Source of the DNA: Korobacter sp963703075 | GTDB taxonomy: Bacteria; Acidobacteriota; Terriglobia; Terriglobales; Acidobacteriaceae | DNA: 64,000 nucleotides | NCBI GenBank assembly: GCA_963703075.1 | Contig: OY969786.1 | Span: 124,001-188,000 of the forward strand | Reading direction: 5' to 3' | Shown here: piece after piece, positions 1-8,989 of the stretch | Layout: each line of letters starts with the position of its first letter | Numbering within the stretch: the first letter of the stretch is position 1 | Position numbers and translations under genes: made by a program | Notes under the pieces: model-generated | Databases searched by the model: none | Told to the model about the DNA's origin: nothing | Seen by the model: only the letters and a program-made list of their open reading frames with translations

Positions 1-25
1 CAAGTCAGAGGAGAACAGTTCTGTG

Positions 26-1156
26 ATGAATCGGCGTAACGCCCTCTTCGCCCTAGGAGCCACAGTCTTTAGCGGGATCCGTCCTCTCCACGCGGCACTT
101 GGAGGAGCTTTGCAAACGCCTGGCATGACTTCGGACCAAGTCGCCTCTGGCGCACAGTCTGCGACGAACGAGAACATCGACGAGCGGATGCGGAAAGATC
201 TCGCTCCTCACGAGTACTCTGAAGAAGGCATACCAGTCTTCCTCGCTTGTGAAGACCTGACGGTTAACAAGCCCGTGCTTAGCCCGCTGAACGCATACCT
301 TTCCTCGGAAATGCGACGCAACGCGGAAGCCATGCAGCGCGTGAAGCCCGATGCCGCAGCGGGAGATGTCGGCAAGCTGATCGAGGTGCTCGCGCAGCGG
401 GATTTCGCGCGCGGCGGTACTGTGGAGCAGACGGCAAATACGCCACCCAGTTTTCTCGAGAATGCTGGAGCTTTGGCAGACGAATTCTCCCGCCATCCGT
501 TGATTCGGGCGGTGAACTTCCACAATACGGCGCGAGCGCAAGCGGATCTCTACGAACGGCAACTCGCGCAGTACAGCCGTTCGTTTTCGTCTGTCACCGC
601 TGACGACCTGGATCGCTACCTGACCACAGGAGAATGGCACAAACCAAAGCCCGGACTGATCGTTTCTGTTTTCGAGGGGTATCGAAACAGCTATGACGTG
701 CTCGCATCCATGATCGAGAAATACGGGTTTGTCGCCTGGTTCTGGATCATCACGGGTTTCCTGAATTCCCCCATCGCGGACCAGCGTAATTACGCAGAGC
801 ATCATGACATCGACATGGTCACCCACGAATATCCTGACGGACGCTACGCTCTGACGTGGGAGGAGCTGCGTGAACTCGACAAGAAGCATGTCGTGGCGGG
901 CCACACCCGCTCGCACACGCTGCTCTCCGCGCTCCCGCCGGATGTGCAACGACAGGAAGTCGTCGGGTCGCAGGAAGATTTCAGGAAGAACCTCGGCCAT
1001 CCGGTGCGGCACTTCGTCTCGCTCACCGGTCCGGCCTACGGAGAGAATCCCGCAATCGATCAGCTGATCCAGGAAGCGGGCTACGACACGGTGCTCTCCA
1101 ATTACCGCATCCAGCGCATCAGCACGAAGCACGTGTACGACGTTCCGAAGCATTGA
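26..1156 (+). CDS. Secreted polysaccharide-deacetylase-like (NodB-fold) protein with altered first motif
   Basis: About 376 residues. The N-terminus has paired arginines followed by a hydrophobic stretch (RRNALFALGA), which suggests Tat or Sec export. The C-terminal half resembles the NodB/polysaccharide deacetylase fold: the second motif is present (GHTRSH, His about 294 and 298, the metal-binding pair). The first motif, normally TFDDG, reads SVFEGY, so the catalytic-base Asp is Phe and the metal Asp is Glu (about 217-218). It may therefore be inactive or have changed chemistry. ATG at 26 follows a GTG at 23, with a GAGGAG-type ribosome binding site about 10 bases upstream. It converges with the MFS gene, with stops 12 bases apart. 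The fold is reasonably sure; the substrate is unknown. Confidence 0.7.
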   Translation: MNRRNALFALGATVFSGIRPLHAALGGALQTPGMTSDQVASGAQSATNENIDERMRKDLAPHEYSEEGIPVFLACEDLTVNKPVLSPLNAYLSSEMRRNAEAMQRVKPDAAAGDVGKLIEVLAQRDFARGGTVEQTANTPPSFLENAGALADEFSRHPLIRAVNFHNTARAQADLYERQLAQYSRSFSSVTADDLDRYLTTGEWHKPKPGLIVSVFEGYRNSYDVLASMIEKYGFVAWFWIITGFLNSPIADQRNYAEHHDIDMVTHEYPDGRYALTWEELRELDKKHVVAGHTRSHTLLSALPPDVQRQEVVGSQEDFRKNLGHPVRHFVSLTGPAYGENPAIDQLIQEAGYDTVLSNYRIQRISTKHVYDVPKH

Positions 1157-1168
1157 TGCGTCTTAGCT

Positions 1169-2533
1169 CTAGGCGTTGCGCACCGTGATCGTCTCCAACC
1201 CATGCGCTGCAGGGCCTTTTTCACGAGCCAGCAGGAGTGCGGCGCAAACGAAGCCTCCAACGGCCAAGGCGGTGAACGTCAGCATTCCGAGCCGATAGCC
1301 GTGCAGGTTCTCGAGTCCGGCGTGCTCATAGTCATTCGCCCTTCCGATGAGCAGGTTCATCGCGAAAAACCCGATCTGTTCAATCAGAGTCATCAGTGCA
1401 TAAGCGGTGCCCAGCCGGTCCTGATCGACGATGTACGCCACCGAAGGCCACATCACCGCCGGGATCACGGAAAAAGCAACTCCCATCATGCAGAGTGGTA
1501 CGAAGAGCGGAACGTTCGTGTAACTCAGCATGAAATAGACCGGCATCAGGAGCAGCGAGGCGAACATCATGAACGATGCGCGTTTGCCAACCTTGTCCGA
1601 CAGGAGCCCCAACAAAGGGGTCACGACCATGGCGGAAAGCGGCAGCAGGCTGGTGAACATCCCTGCCTGTTTGTGAGCGAGGACCCGTGCCGCCTCCGAT
1701 GCGACGTTCCCGCCTTGGGCGAGGAGAATCTTGTTGGTGAGAAAGTCGATCGCGAAGGTTCGGAAGGGGAAGATGTCCGAGTAGAAAGCGACGCAGATTC
1801 CGACTACCAGCCAGTACGAACGACCGAACTCAACAATGCAGCGGAAATCGAAGCGCCGGCGTTGCGACGCGGCAGGATGTCCGGTTGTGAATCGGTCCTC
1901 GGCCCAGTCCTCAAGCCGCCAATAGACGAGAGAGGCAACGATGGCGAGCAATCCGGCGCCGGCGGCCAGCAGCAGGGGTCCGCGCCAACTCGGCTCCCCT
2001 CCGAGGCTCTCGGGATAAAAAACGCGGTGGGCCCAAGTCGGCGAGTTGTCCGCCGCAACCGACATCAGTCGCGCGATTGTGATCTTAATGCCGAAGGCAA
2101 AGCTCAGTTCCTTGCCCTTGAACCATTTTGCGACCGCCGTCGTCGCCGCTACCACGAGCGACTCGCCTCCAAGCCCGAGCACTGCGCGACCGGCAATTAT
2201 GAGGCTTGGAACTCCGCGCGCCGCCGTAAGGGCAGCGCCTAAAAAGCAGAGAACCGCGAAGCAGGTGATCGCTCGCTTTGTGCCGATCCGGTCAATGATG
2301 ATGCCGCCCACCAGCAGCGTCAGGACAGCGGTTACCGCGTAAGCGGAATTGAGCCAGCCGAACTGGGTCGCGGTGAAGCCGAGTTTCTCAATGAAGATGT
2401 GTTCCAGCGGGTTGATGCTGTCGTACACGTAGTAATTGCACCCCATCGCGGCGCCCACGACGAGGAGCACGAGCCAGCGATAAAAGCGCGAGGGAGCGGG
2501 TCGTTCCACTGACAGCTGCGGGTTTGAAACCAT
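1169..2533 (-). CDS. MFS transporter (sugar/organic anion type)
   Basis: 454 residues with about 12 hydrophobic segments. The loop after the second segment contains the MFS signature form GGIIIDRIGTKRA, and the sequence GRAVLGLGGES follows in helix 4. These proteins exchange small solutes across the inner membrane by proton or ion coupling. The gene diverges from the TonB-dependent receptor at 2899 and shares a 365-base intergenic region with overlapping promoters, which suggests joint regulation: outer-membrane uptake by the receptor, inner-membrane uptake here. Substrate is inferred only from context (glycan or uronate products); sequence alone does not fix it. Confidence 0.85.
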   Translation of the reverse strand: MVSNPQLSVERPAPSRFYRWLVLLVVGAAMGCNYYVYDSINPLEHIFIEKLGFTATQFGWLNSAYAVTAVLTLLVGGIIIDRIGTKRAITCFAVLCFLGAALTAARGVPSLIIAGRAVLGLGGESLVVAATTAVAKWFKGKELSFAFGIKITIARLMSVAADNSPTWAHRVFYPESLGGEPSWRGPLLLAAGAGLLAIVASLVYWRLEDWAEDRFTTGHPAASQRRRFDFRCIVEFGRSYWLVVGICVAFYSDIFPFRTFAIDFLTNKILLAQGGNVASEAARVLAHKQAGMFTSLLPLSAMVVTPLLGLLSDKVGKRASFMMFASLLLMPVYFMLSYTNVPLFVPLCMMGVAFSVIPAVMWPSVAYIVDQDRLGTAYALMTLIEQIGFFAMNLLIGRANDYEHAGLENLHGYRLGMLTFTALAVGGFVCAALLLAREKGPAAHGLETITVRNA

Positions 2534-2686
2534 GCAAACCTCTATCCTGGAGCGATGCGCTCACACAGACTACCGAACGACGCGCTGCTTCGCTGGAAAA
2601 GCCAGCAACAGCAAGGTGCGGAAACGTCTGGTACGGTCGGGCGGGAGATGCTTTGTTCCAGTTGTGCAAAGGATTTCTGAAAGGGC

Positions 2687-2715
2687 TTGCACAATACTAC
2701 ATTCCATGCTATTTC
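2687..2715 (+). promoter_or_regulatory. Candidate sigma70 promoter for the TonB-dependent receptor
   Basis: TTGCAC (2687-2692), a 17-base spacer and TATTTC (2710-2715) preceded by TG at 2707-2708 (extended -10). It lies about 185 bases upstream of the chosen ATG, so a long leader would result. It overlaps the minus-strand promoter. Read by eye, not tested. Confidence 0.4.
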
Positions 2716-2730
2716 TGTCAAAGTTTAAAC
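2694..2730 (-). promoter_or_regulatory. Candidate divergent promoter for the MFS gene with GTTTAAAC palindrome
   Basis: On the minus strand there is a perfect TTGACA (2721-2716), a 16-base spacer and TAGTAT (2699-2694). The 8-base palindrome GTTTAAAC (2723-2730) sits immediately upstream of the -35. A protein bound here could control both divergent genes. The rest of the 2534-2898 gap holds no gene that I can support. Confidence 0.4.
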
Positions 2731-2898
2731 GGCTTCACGCACGCGATACTCCGATGATCCAGGTCTTCCGATACGCTCATTGCACCGGCTGAGGCGCCCT
2801 GATTAAGGATTGCTTTCCGGTTGGCTCGTGGAGAACCTGCTCTCGGATTGACGTGTCCCGTCACCCTTCGGCCAGAGTACGTCGTTCGAGAGATAACC

Positions 2899-5800
2899 AT
2901 GAATCTGAATAGTGTAAACCCCGCTGCACGATTCGCCTTCCGCCTCCACGTCGTCCTGGTCTTCTGTGTTCTGGTGGGAACTTCTATGTTCTCGTCTGCG
3001 CAATCCGTCCTGGGCAGCATCGCCGGAACGGTGTATGACGCGTCGGGAGCGGTCGTCCCGCGAGCCACGGTCCTCGTTCATCGCCTGGAAACCAACACCG
3101 ACCGTTCTACGACGACCGACGACGCTGGAAACTACACGATCGTCAACCTCGAAGCCGGAACCTACGACGTCACTGCGTCTGCCAGCGGCTTTGCTGCGAA
3201 CGAAGGCAAGGGCGTAACTCTAACTGCGCGCCAGCAACTGCGGTACGACGTGACCCTGGGCGTAAACACGAGCCAGCAGAAGGTCGAGGTCAATGCCTCC
3301 GACGTTGGAGCGATCGAAACCCAGAGCGCCCAGATCTCTGCCTCCCTCACGCCGCGCGAAGTCCTTGACTTGCCCGCAAACTACCGCGGGGCGGGTTCGA
3401 CCTCGCCGGTGAATGTCATTCAGACGCTGCCCGGCGTGCAGCCTGATACCACGCCCTATCCGCCGCAGCCCTCCACCCACCCGCAGCCGACGTTGAAATT
3501 CTCCCTGCAAGGTGGCCTGCCGTCGCAGACGGAAGTGACCGTCGATGGTATTTCCGCGCAGAACGTTACCAACAACAACATCCAGGCGGATGCCTTTCCC
3601 TCTGCCGAAGCGGTCGCTGAGATTCGCGTGGACGGCGTAAACAACAATGCCGAATACGGCCAGCCCGGCGAAATTACGACGGTGACCAAGAGCGGCACCA
3701 ACAAGCTGCATGGCTCGCTCTACGAGTATTTGCAAAACCAGGCACTGGACGCGACTCCCTGGGGCCTCACTTCCGCGACCAAGCCGCATAAGGTGGCAAA
3801 TGATTTCGGTGGCAGTATCGGCGGGCCGGTGATAATCCCCAAACTCTACAACGGTTCCGGTAAAACATTTTTCTTCGTGGACTACGAAGGTCTGCGTTAT
3901 CCCCAGTCCACAGCCATACAGGCCCTGGTGCCGACGGTTGCCATGAAGCAGGGAGACTTCTCTGCGGAGAATGCAACGCCGCTGACGAACCCGTTTACCG
4001 GCGGAATTTACCCCGGCAATGTCGTCCCGGTTAACGCGAGTTCCGCGAAGTTCCTGCAGTTCTATCCCGATCCCAACGTCGGTCCCGCCGGACAGTCGAT
4101 GGCCGCCGCCGCCGCCACTACCGGCTACAATTACGAGAGCGCGCGCCGCGACGACATCAACTCAAACCAGGCAGACTTTAGGGGCGATCAGATGTTCGGC
4201 TCCAAGGCCACGCTCTCGGGCCGGTACACCCTTAAGAACGTCAACCAACTCCAGCCTACCGATCTCACCCTGCCGTATAGCACGGCGTATGCGAATTACC
4301 GAATCCTGGCGACCACGTTCACATACACCTTCAATCCTCACCTCTCCAACGAGCTTCGGTTTGGTTTCACGCTCGAGCGCGATGGCAACAGCAACCCGTT
4401 CGATGGGCCAAGTTTCTTGGGTTCCACAGGCCTCCAGGGAGTTTCCCCCGCGTTCTTCAACGGACTGCCGTATCTTGGATTCAACAATGTTCGTTCCATT
4501 GGCGAGCGCCTTGGGTTTGAAGAACGGTCGCGCATCTTTCAATACACCGACAATCTTTCCTGGCAGCGCGGAAATCACCTCTTCCGTTTCGGCGGGGACA
4601 TCCGTCATTTTGTGGCACACACCGAGGCAGGAGGATCGACGGTCTCGGCAAGCTACGGAAATTTCACGTTCAGTTCAGGTTCCCCTACTTCCACGGGGAA
4701 TGAGTTCGCTGACTTCCTGATTGGTGTTCCAGCCACCTCGCAGACCAGCTATATCGCTCAGGACAACAACGGCACCGACAACCAATACAACCTCTACGCG
4801 CAGGACACCTGGCAAGCCACTCACAAGCTGACCCTGAATTATGGCGTGCGGTACGAACTGCACCCCGGCCTCACTGCTTCGAATGGCCTGGCGGGGAACT
4901 TCGATCCATCCGTCCCGCTCACCGGCCGCTTGGTTTATCCCAGCGGTTATGCCAACACCCTCTCCGTGCAGGAACTTGCCAACGTGAATGCGTGTCCGGT
5001 TTCCGGCGTAAACAACCCTTACGCTACCGGCCAGGCGGTCAACGGAGTACCCTGTACGCCCGTGGTTTCGAGCTCGCAGGCAGATCTGCCCGCCAGCTTG
5101 CGTCAGACTCCAAAGCTTCGCTTCATGCCTCGCCTCGGCTTCGCATATCGGCCGTTCGGCAATGACAAAACCGCCATCCGCGGTGGCGTGGGGTACTACA
5201 ACATCACCACGACCGGCGCCCTTTTCTACGCTCTGGCGCAGACCCTGCAGTCCAACTTGCAGAGTTTCACGAACTACATAATTCCGGGCCAGGGACCAGC
5301 GTTCTCTTTCCCAGCCACAAACACCAACACGAATACATTCTCCCCAAGTCTCGGAAGCGTCTACTTCTATGCGACCAATGCGGTGAAGTGGCACGATCCT
5401 TACTCGCTCCAGACGAACCTGTCGATCGACCACGACTTCGGGCACGACCTCGGCGTCCGGATCTCGTATGTGGGCATGCACACCTGGCACCTGGTCTGGC
5501 AGCCTCAGTTGAATCAACTGCCGTTCTCGTCCACTACTCCGTACTCGGATCCGAGCCGCGTTTCGCAGATCCCATACCCGAACTTTTACCAGATCACGAC
5601 CCGTACCCCCGGCGCCAGTGCCGATTATCGCGCGCTGGAACTTGAAGCTTCGCACCGGTTTACCAAGGGTCTGTCGTTCGACAGCGCGTACACGTGGGCG
5701 AAGAACCTCTCTGACAACCAGGGCACGAACGGCGATTATTCCGGAAGACCCTCGTTTGTCGATGAGCAGGGTGGTTACAACCCGACCGACAGCACCAACC

Positions 5801-6468
5801 CGCGGGAGGACTATGGCAACGTTTCCGGTACTCGCCGCCAGCGCTGGATCACTACCGCCATCTATCAGTTGCCCTTCGGGCGCGGGCAACGTTTCGCGTC
5901 CGGCATGGGTCGCGTCACCGACGCGGTGTTCGGTGGTTGGCAATTAAGCAATATCTTCGTTTGGGAAACCGGTCCATACCTCACAGCCTACTTCCCGGCG
6001 GGCATGATCGATCCTTCCGGAACGGGTTCTGGCTCGTATCTTGGCGGCGCGCAGCAACGGCCCGATATCATCGGCAATCCCAACGCTGGGGGGCACAGCC
6101 GCAGCCAGTGGTTCAACCCCGATGCGTTCGCCTGCCCGGGTCAGATTGTTGCCTACGTCCCCAACGTTACCACTTGCGATGTGGGGATCGGCTCAGCACC
6201 GATCGGCCGATTCGGGACCGAGAGTCTCGGATCTCTCGTAGGGCCCGGCTTGTGGAGTCTGTCGAGCGGCCTCAGCAAAACGGTCCATCTGACGGAGTCC
6301 GTTTCGCTGCGCTTCGAAACCACATTCACCAACGTTCTCAATCACACCAACCTGGCCGACCCGAATCTCCTGCTTACGGACCCGAACTTCGGTAAGATCA
6401 CCACATCGCGGGGCTCCGACTTCGGTGGAAACCGTACCGGCCAGGCGTCCTTGAAGGTCGAGTTCTAA
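2899..6468 (+). CDS. TonB-dependent receptor with carboxypeptidase-regulatory-like N-terminal domain
   Basis: About 1,189 residues from the ATG at 2899. An in-frame upstream start at 2821 would precede the signal peptide, so I rejected it. Residues 1-36 form a signal peptide ending SSAQS. Next comes a carboxypeptidase-regulatory/Oar-like beta-sandwich (GTVYDASGAVVPRATV, then NLEAGTYDVTASASGF), a plug-like segment (EYGQPGEITTVTKSGTNKLHG) and a long outer-membrane beta-barrel ending LKVEF with a terminal Phe. Such receptors import large oligosaccharides or other bulky substrates in a TonB-ExbBD-dependent way. Acidobacteria carry many. The neighbours (MFS, GH4, GH79) suggest a glycan substrate, which is inference. 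Confidence 0.9.
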   Translation: MNLNSVNPAARFAFRLHVVLVFCVLVGTSMFSSAQSVLGSIAGTVYDASGAVVPRATVLVHRLETNTDRSTTTDDAGNYTIVNLEAGTYDVTASASGFAANEGKGVTLTARQQLRYDVTLGVNTSQQKVEVNASDVGAIETQSAQISASLTPREVLDLPANYRGAGSTSPVNVIQTLPGVQPDTTPYPPQPSTHPQPTLKFSLQGGLPSQTEVTVDGISAQNVTNNNIQADAFPSAEAVAEIRVDGVNNNAEYGQPGEITTVTKSGTNKLHGSLYEYLQNQALDATPWGLTSATKPHKVANDFGGSIGGPVIIPKLYNGSGKTFFFVDYEGLRYPQSTAIQALVPTVAMKQGDFSAENATPLTNPFTGGIYPGNVVPVNASSAKFLQFYPDPNVGPAGQSMAAAAATTGYNYESARRDDINSNQADFRGDQMFGSKATLSGRYTLKNVNQLQPTDLTLPYSTAYANYRILATTFTYTFNPHLSNELRFGFTLERDGNSNPFDGPSFLGSTGLQGVSPAFFNGLPYLGFNNVRSIGERLGFEERSRIFQYTDNLSWQRGNHLFRFGGDIRHFVAHTEAGGSTVSASYGNFTFSSGSPTSTGNEFADFLIGVPATSQTSYIAQDNNGTDNQYNLYAQDTWQATHKLTLNYGVRYELHPGLTASNGLAGNFDPSVPLTGRLVYPSGYANTLSVQELANVNACPVSGVNNPYATGQAVNGVPCTPVVSSSQADLPASLRQTPKLRFMPRLGFAYRPFGNDKTAIRGGVGYYNITTTGALFYALAQTLQSNLQSFTNYIIPGQGPAFSFPATNTNTNTFSPSLGSVYFYATNAVKWHDPYSLQTNLSIDHDFGHDLGVRISYVGMHTWHLVWQPQLNQLPFSSTTPYSDPSRVSQIPYPNFYQITTRTPGASADYRALELEASHRFTKGLSFDSAYTWAKNLSDNQGTNGDYSGRPSFVDEQGGYNPTDSTNPREDYGNVSGTRRQRWITTAIYQLPFGRGQRFASGMGRVTDAVFGGWQLSNIFVWETGPYLTAYFPAGMIDPSGTGSGSYLGGAQQRPDIIGNPNAGGHSRSQWFNPDAFACPGQIVAYVPNVTTCDVGIGSAPIGRFGTESLGSLVGPGLWSLSSGLSKTVHLTESVSLRFETTFTNVLNHTNLADPNLLLTDPNFGKITTSRGSDFGGNRTGQASLKVEF

Positions 6469-6490
6469 ACGGTTGCTTTACTCCGAGGGC

Positions 6491-6515
6491 GGCTTGCTTA
6501 CAAAACCAGCAAGCC
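6491..6515 (+). terminator. Hairpin after the TonB-dependent receptor
   Basis: GGCTTGCT (6491-6498) pairs perfectly with AGCAAGCC (6508-6515) over a 9-base loop, 22 bases after the receptor stop codon. The following T tract is weak (TTCCTC), so termination is likely but may be partial, with read-through into the dehydrogenase operon. Confidence 0.45.
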
Positions 6516-6555
6516 TTCCTCGCTTGCATCCACGCCGGCATTGCCCGAAGTGATT

Positions 6556-7566
6556 ATGGAACCCTTCCGCATTCTCGTCATCTCAGATAGCTTCCATACT
6601 CTGCCAGAAGCGGTTTCGCTCCTGGAAACTTCAGGCCACGCGGTGGACTACATTCACGAGTTGAAGTCCTGGGCAGAGTTAAAGGGAACTGAGCGGAAGG
6701 CTCTCGAACGGGCGCACGCTGTCATCACCGGCAGGGGCCCGAACGTCGAACCCGTTCATCTTGCGCTGGCACCAAAGCTGCGCGTGATCTCCCTGCACAC
6801 GTCGGGTTCCGACAACATCGATCTTTCCGAAGCGACACGTCATGGCATCCTCGTCACCAACGTGAAAGGCGTGAACGCGGAGCAATGCGCGGAATTCGCG
6901 ATGGGTCTGACCCTTTGCGTCGTTCGCCAGATTCTGACCGGTGACCAGGCACTCCGCAGCGGGCATTGGGCGGGACGAACCCAGACCAGCATGGACCTTT
7001 ACGGCTCAACCCTGGGAGTGGTTGGATTCGGGCAAATCGCCAAGGCTTTTGTACGGCGCGCCCGCTCCTTTGGGATGCGAATCCTGGTCCACACCCGAAC
7101 GCCGCAGCCCGAACTGGAGCAAGAGTTCGGAATCGAGTACGCGTCGTTGGACGAAGTCTTGTCGCAGTCAGACATTGTCAGTCTCTTCGCGGCCTTGACG
7201 GACGATTCTCGCCATATGATCGGAGCCCGGGAGCTAAGCCTGATGAAATCTTCGGCTTATTTCATCAACATTGCGCGCGGGGAACTGGTGGACCAGGAAG
7301 CGCTATTGCAGGCACTTCGCGAACGCCGGATCGCCGGTGCCGGACTCGACGTATTCGAGAACGAACCGGTTCACGCCTCGCCCTTCTTCGAACTGGATAA
7401 CGTGGTGCTTACCCCGCACCAGGCGGGATTGACGCAGGGTGGCAAAACGGGTGCCGCGGTTCGCGCAGCGCGCAATGCACTCGAAGTCCTTCGTGGTTCG
7501 ATCCCCAGCGACGCGATCAATCCGGCGGCCTGGGCGCAACGAGCGTTGAAGACACGGAAGACCTGA
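6556..7566 (+). CDS. D-isomer-specific 2-hydroxyacid dehydrogenase
   Basis: About 336 residues from the ATG at 6556 (an in-frame TTG lies at 6541; neither has a strong ribosome binding site). It shows the NAD-binding motif GVVGFGQIAKAF, the substrate arginine in INIARGELVDQEAL, the glutamate in DVFENEP and the catalytic histidine in LTPHQAG, in the usual order and spacing. These enzymes reduce 2-keto acids to D-2-hydroxyacids or the reverse, in the cytoplasm. It is the first gene of a run with GH4 and the bicupin gene, 37 bases before the former, so a role in sugar-acid metabolism is plausible. Exact substrate not determinable. Confidence 0.88.
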   Translation: MEPFRILVISDSFHTLPEAVSLLETSGHAVDYIHELKSWAELKGTERKALERAHAVITGRGPNVEPVHLALAPKLRVISLHTSGSDNIDLSEATRHGILVTNVKGVNAEQCAEFAMGLTLCVVRQILTGDQALRSGHWAGRTQTSMDLYGSTLGVVGFGQIAKAFVRRARSFGMRILVHTRTPQPELEQEFGIEYASLDEVLSQSDIVSLFAALTDDSRHMIGARELSLMKSSAYFINIARGELVDQEALLQALRERRIAGAGLDVFENEPVHASPFFELDNVVLTPHQAGLTQGGKTGAAVRAARNALEVLRGSIPSDAINPAAWAQRALKTRKT

Positions 7567-7591
7567 GCGGAACATTGCTCAACAGAAGTTC

Positions 7592-7597
7592 AGGAGG
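7592..7597 (+). promoter_or_regulatory. Ribosome binding site fixing the TTG start of the GH4 gene
   Basis: AGGAGG, six bases before TTG 7604. No ATG is suitably placed, so this site decides the start. Confidence 0.75.
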
Positions 7598-7603
7598 CAG
7601 GTT

Positions 7604-8989
7604 TTGCGGGAGCGATTCAAGTTCGTACTCATCGGCGCGGGCAGCACCGTCTTCACCCAGAGACTCGTTTCCGATCTCATTCTCAGCGGCGAAGCGAATC
7701 GGTGGGAACTGGCGCTGGTCGATATTGATCCGGTCACCCTTGATGCCGTGGACCGGCTCGTCAGGAAAATGCTGGCCTTCAAAGGCGTCGAGTTTCCGAT
7801 TATCTCGACGACCGACCGTCGCAAGGTGCTGCCCGGTGCCGACTTCGTGGTCACCACGATTGCCGTCGGTGGCCGTCGCGGGTGGGAAACCGATGTCCAA
7901 ATACCGCGCAAACACGGTATCTATCAGCCTGTCGGCGACACCGCCATGCCCGGTGGCATCTCGCGAGCCATGCGCATGATCCCGCAAATGATCGCCATCG
8001 CCGAGGACATCGCCGAACTCTGTCCTGATGCCCATTTCTTTAACTACTCGAATCCGATGACCGCCATCTGCCGCGCGATCCGCATGAAGACCGGCGTCCC
8101 GGTCGTCGGTCTCTGCCACGGAGTCCATTACGTGGAAGGATTGCTGGCGGGCTTGCTTGGCGTCCCTGAGTCTAGTATCAGCACCTACGGAGTCGGCCTC
8201 AACCATCTCACTTTTCTCACGAAGATCCTGTGCAACGGGAAGGACGCAGCCCCCGCGCTGCGCGCAAAGCTCGAAGAACAGCGCTCTCTCGCGCCGCAAG
8301 AGATTCGCGAAAAAAAAGAATGGCCCAACGGAGTCAGCGGCCGTGCCATTCGCTATTCCGACGATCCCTTCGCATGGTCGATCTACGATCATTACGGTCT
8401 TTTCCCCGTCGCCATGGATCGCCACATCACCGAGTTTTTCCCTGAGCGCTTTCCGCAGGGTGCCTATTACGGACGAACTCTGGGGGTGAATGCCTTCCCA
8501 ATTGACGCGCGTATCGCTTTGGGCGACACGTGGTTTGACGAGATGCTCGCCGTCGCACGCTCTGATGATCCATTGCCCGCATCTTACTTCGAAAATGTTC
8601 CAGGAGAGTCCGAGCAACTGGTAGACATCATGAAGGCGCTGCTCTTCGATCAACGAGGTGTGTACTCGGTGAACATTCCGAACGGGGGCGCGGTTCCGGG
8701 CTTGCCGTCGGAGGCAGTTTTGGAGATGTCTACGCTGGTGGGTGGGAATGGCTTCATGGCATTGCATTCGGACCCGCTCCCCCCGGCCCTTGCGGCCAAG
8801 CTTTTGTCAAAAATCTCCGCCATCGAAGTCACGGTGGAGGCAGCCCTCACCGGCAAGTTCGACCTGATGGTCGAGGCGCTCCTGGCAGATAGTTCGGTCA
8901 GCGATCCTGAGAAGGCCGCGGCACTCGCGCGAGATCTCATTCAAGCCCACGCAGTTCATCTTCCCCAGTTCGCGACCACGCAACGATGA
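7604..8989 (+). CDS. Glycoside hydrolase family 4 (alpha-galactosidase/glucuronidase type)
   Basis: 461 residues with a TTG start. GH4 enzymes need NAD+ and a divalent metal and cleave by oxidation at C3, elimination and re-addition. Visible marks: dinucleotide-binding FVLIGAGSTVFTQ near the N-terminus, the NYSNPM motif (about 148-152), the metal ligands Cys171 (in GLCHGV) and His201 (in GLNHLTF). The Cys-His pair is typical of the alpha-glycosidase branch (alpha-galactosidase, alpha-glucuronidase, alpha-galacturonidase) rather than 6-phospho-beta-glucosidases, which have Cys-Asn there. The stop overlaps the next start by 4 bases (ATGA), so the two are translationally coupled. Family sure; substrate open, with uronides favoured by context. 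Confidence 0.88.
   Translation: MRERFKFVLIGAGSTVFTQRLVSDLILSGEANRWELALVDIDPVTLDAVDRLVRKMLAFKGVEFPIISTTDRRKVLPGADFVVTTIAVGGRRGWETDVQIPRKHGIYQPVGDTAMPGGISRAMRMIPQMIAIAEDIAELCPDAHFFNYSNPMTAICRAIRMKTGVPVVGLCHGVHYVEGLLAGLLGVPESSISTYGVGLNHLTFLTKILCNGKDAAPALRAKLEEQRSLAPQEIREKKEWPNGVSGRAIRYSDDPFAWSIYDHYGLFPVAMDRHITEFFPERFPQGAYYGRTLGVNAFPIDARIALGDTWFDEMLAVARSDDPLPASYFENVPGESEQLVDIMKALLFDQRGVYSVNIPNGGAVPGLPSEAVLEMSTLVGGNGFMALHSDPLPPALAAKLLSKISAIEVTVEAALTGKFDLMVEALLADSSVSDPEKAAALARDLIQAHAVHLPQFATTQR

Noticed and set aside
53..1153. Long minus-strand frame (366 residues) opposite the first gene
   Set aside because: Shadow of the NodB-like gene: no family motifs, basic and His-rich text, and the plus-strand frame has a signal sequence and conserved motifs.
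2534..2898. Cobalamin or other riboswitch before the TonB receptor
   Set aside because: No B12-box-like or other consensus element visible; only promoters and a palindrome.
4675..5943. 422-residue minus-strand frame
   Set aside because: Lies wholly inside the TonB-dependent receptor coding region; composition typical of an antisense frame.
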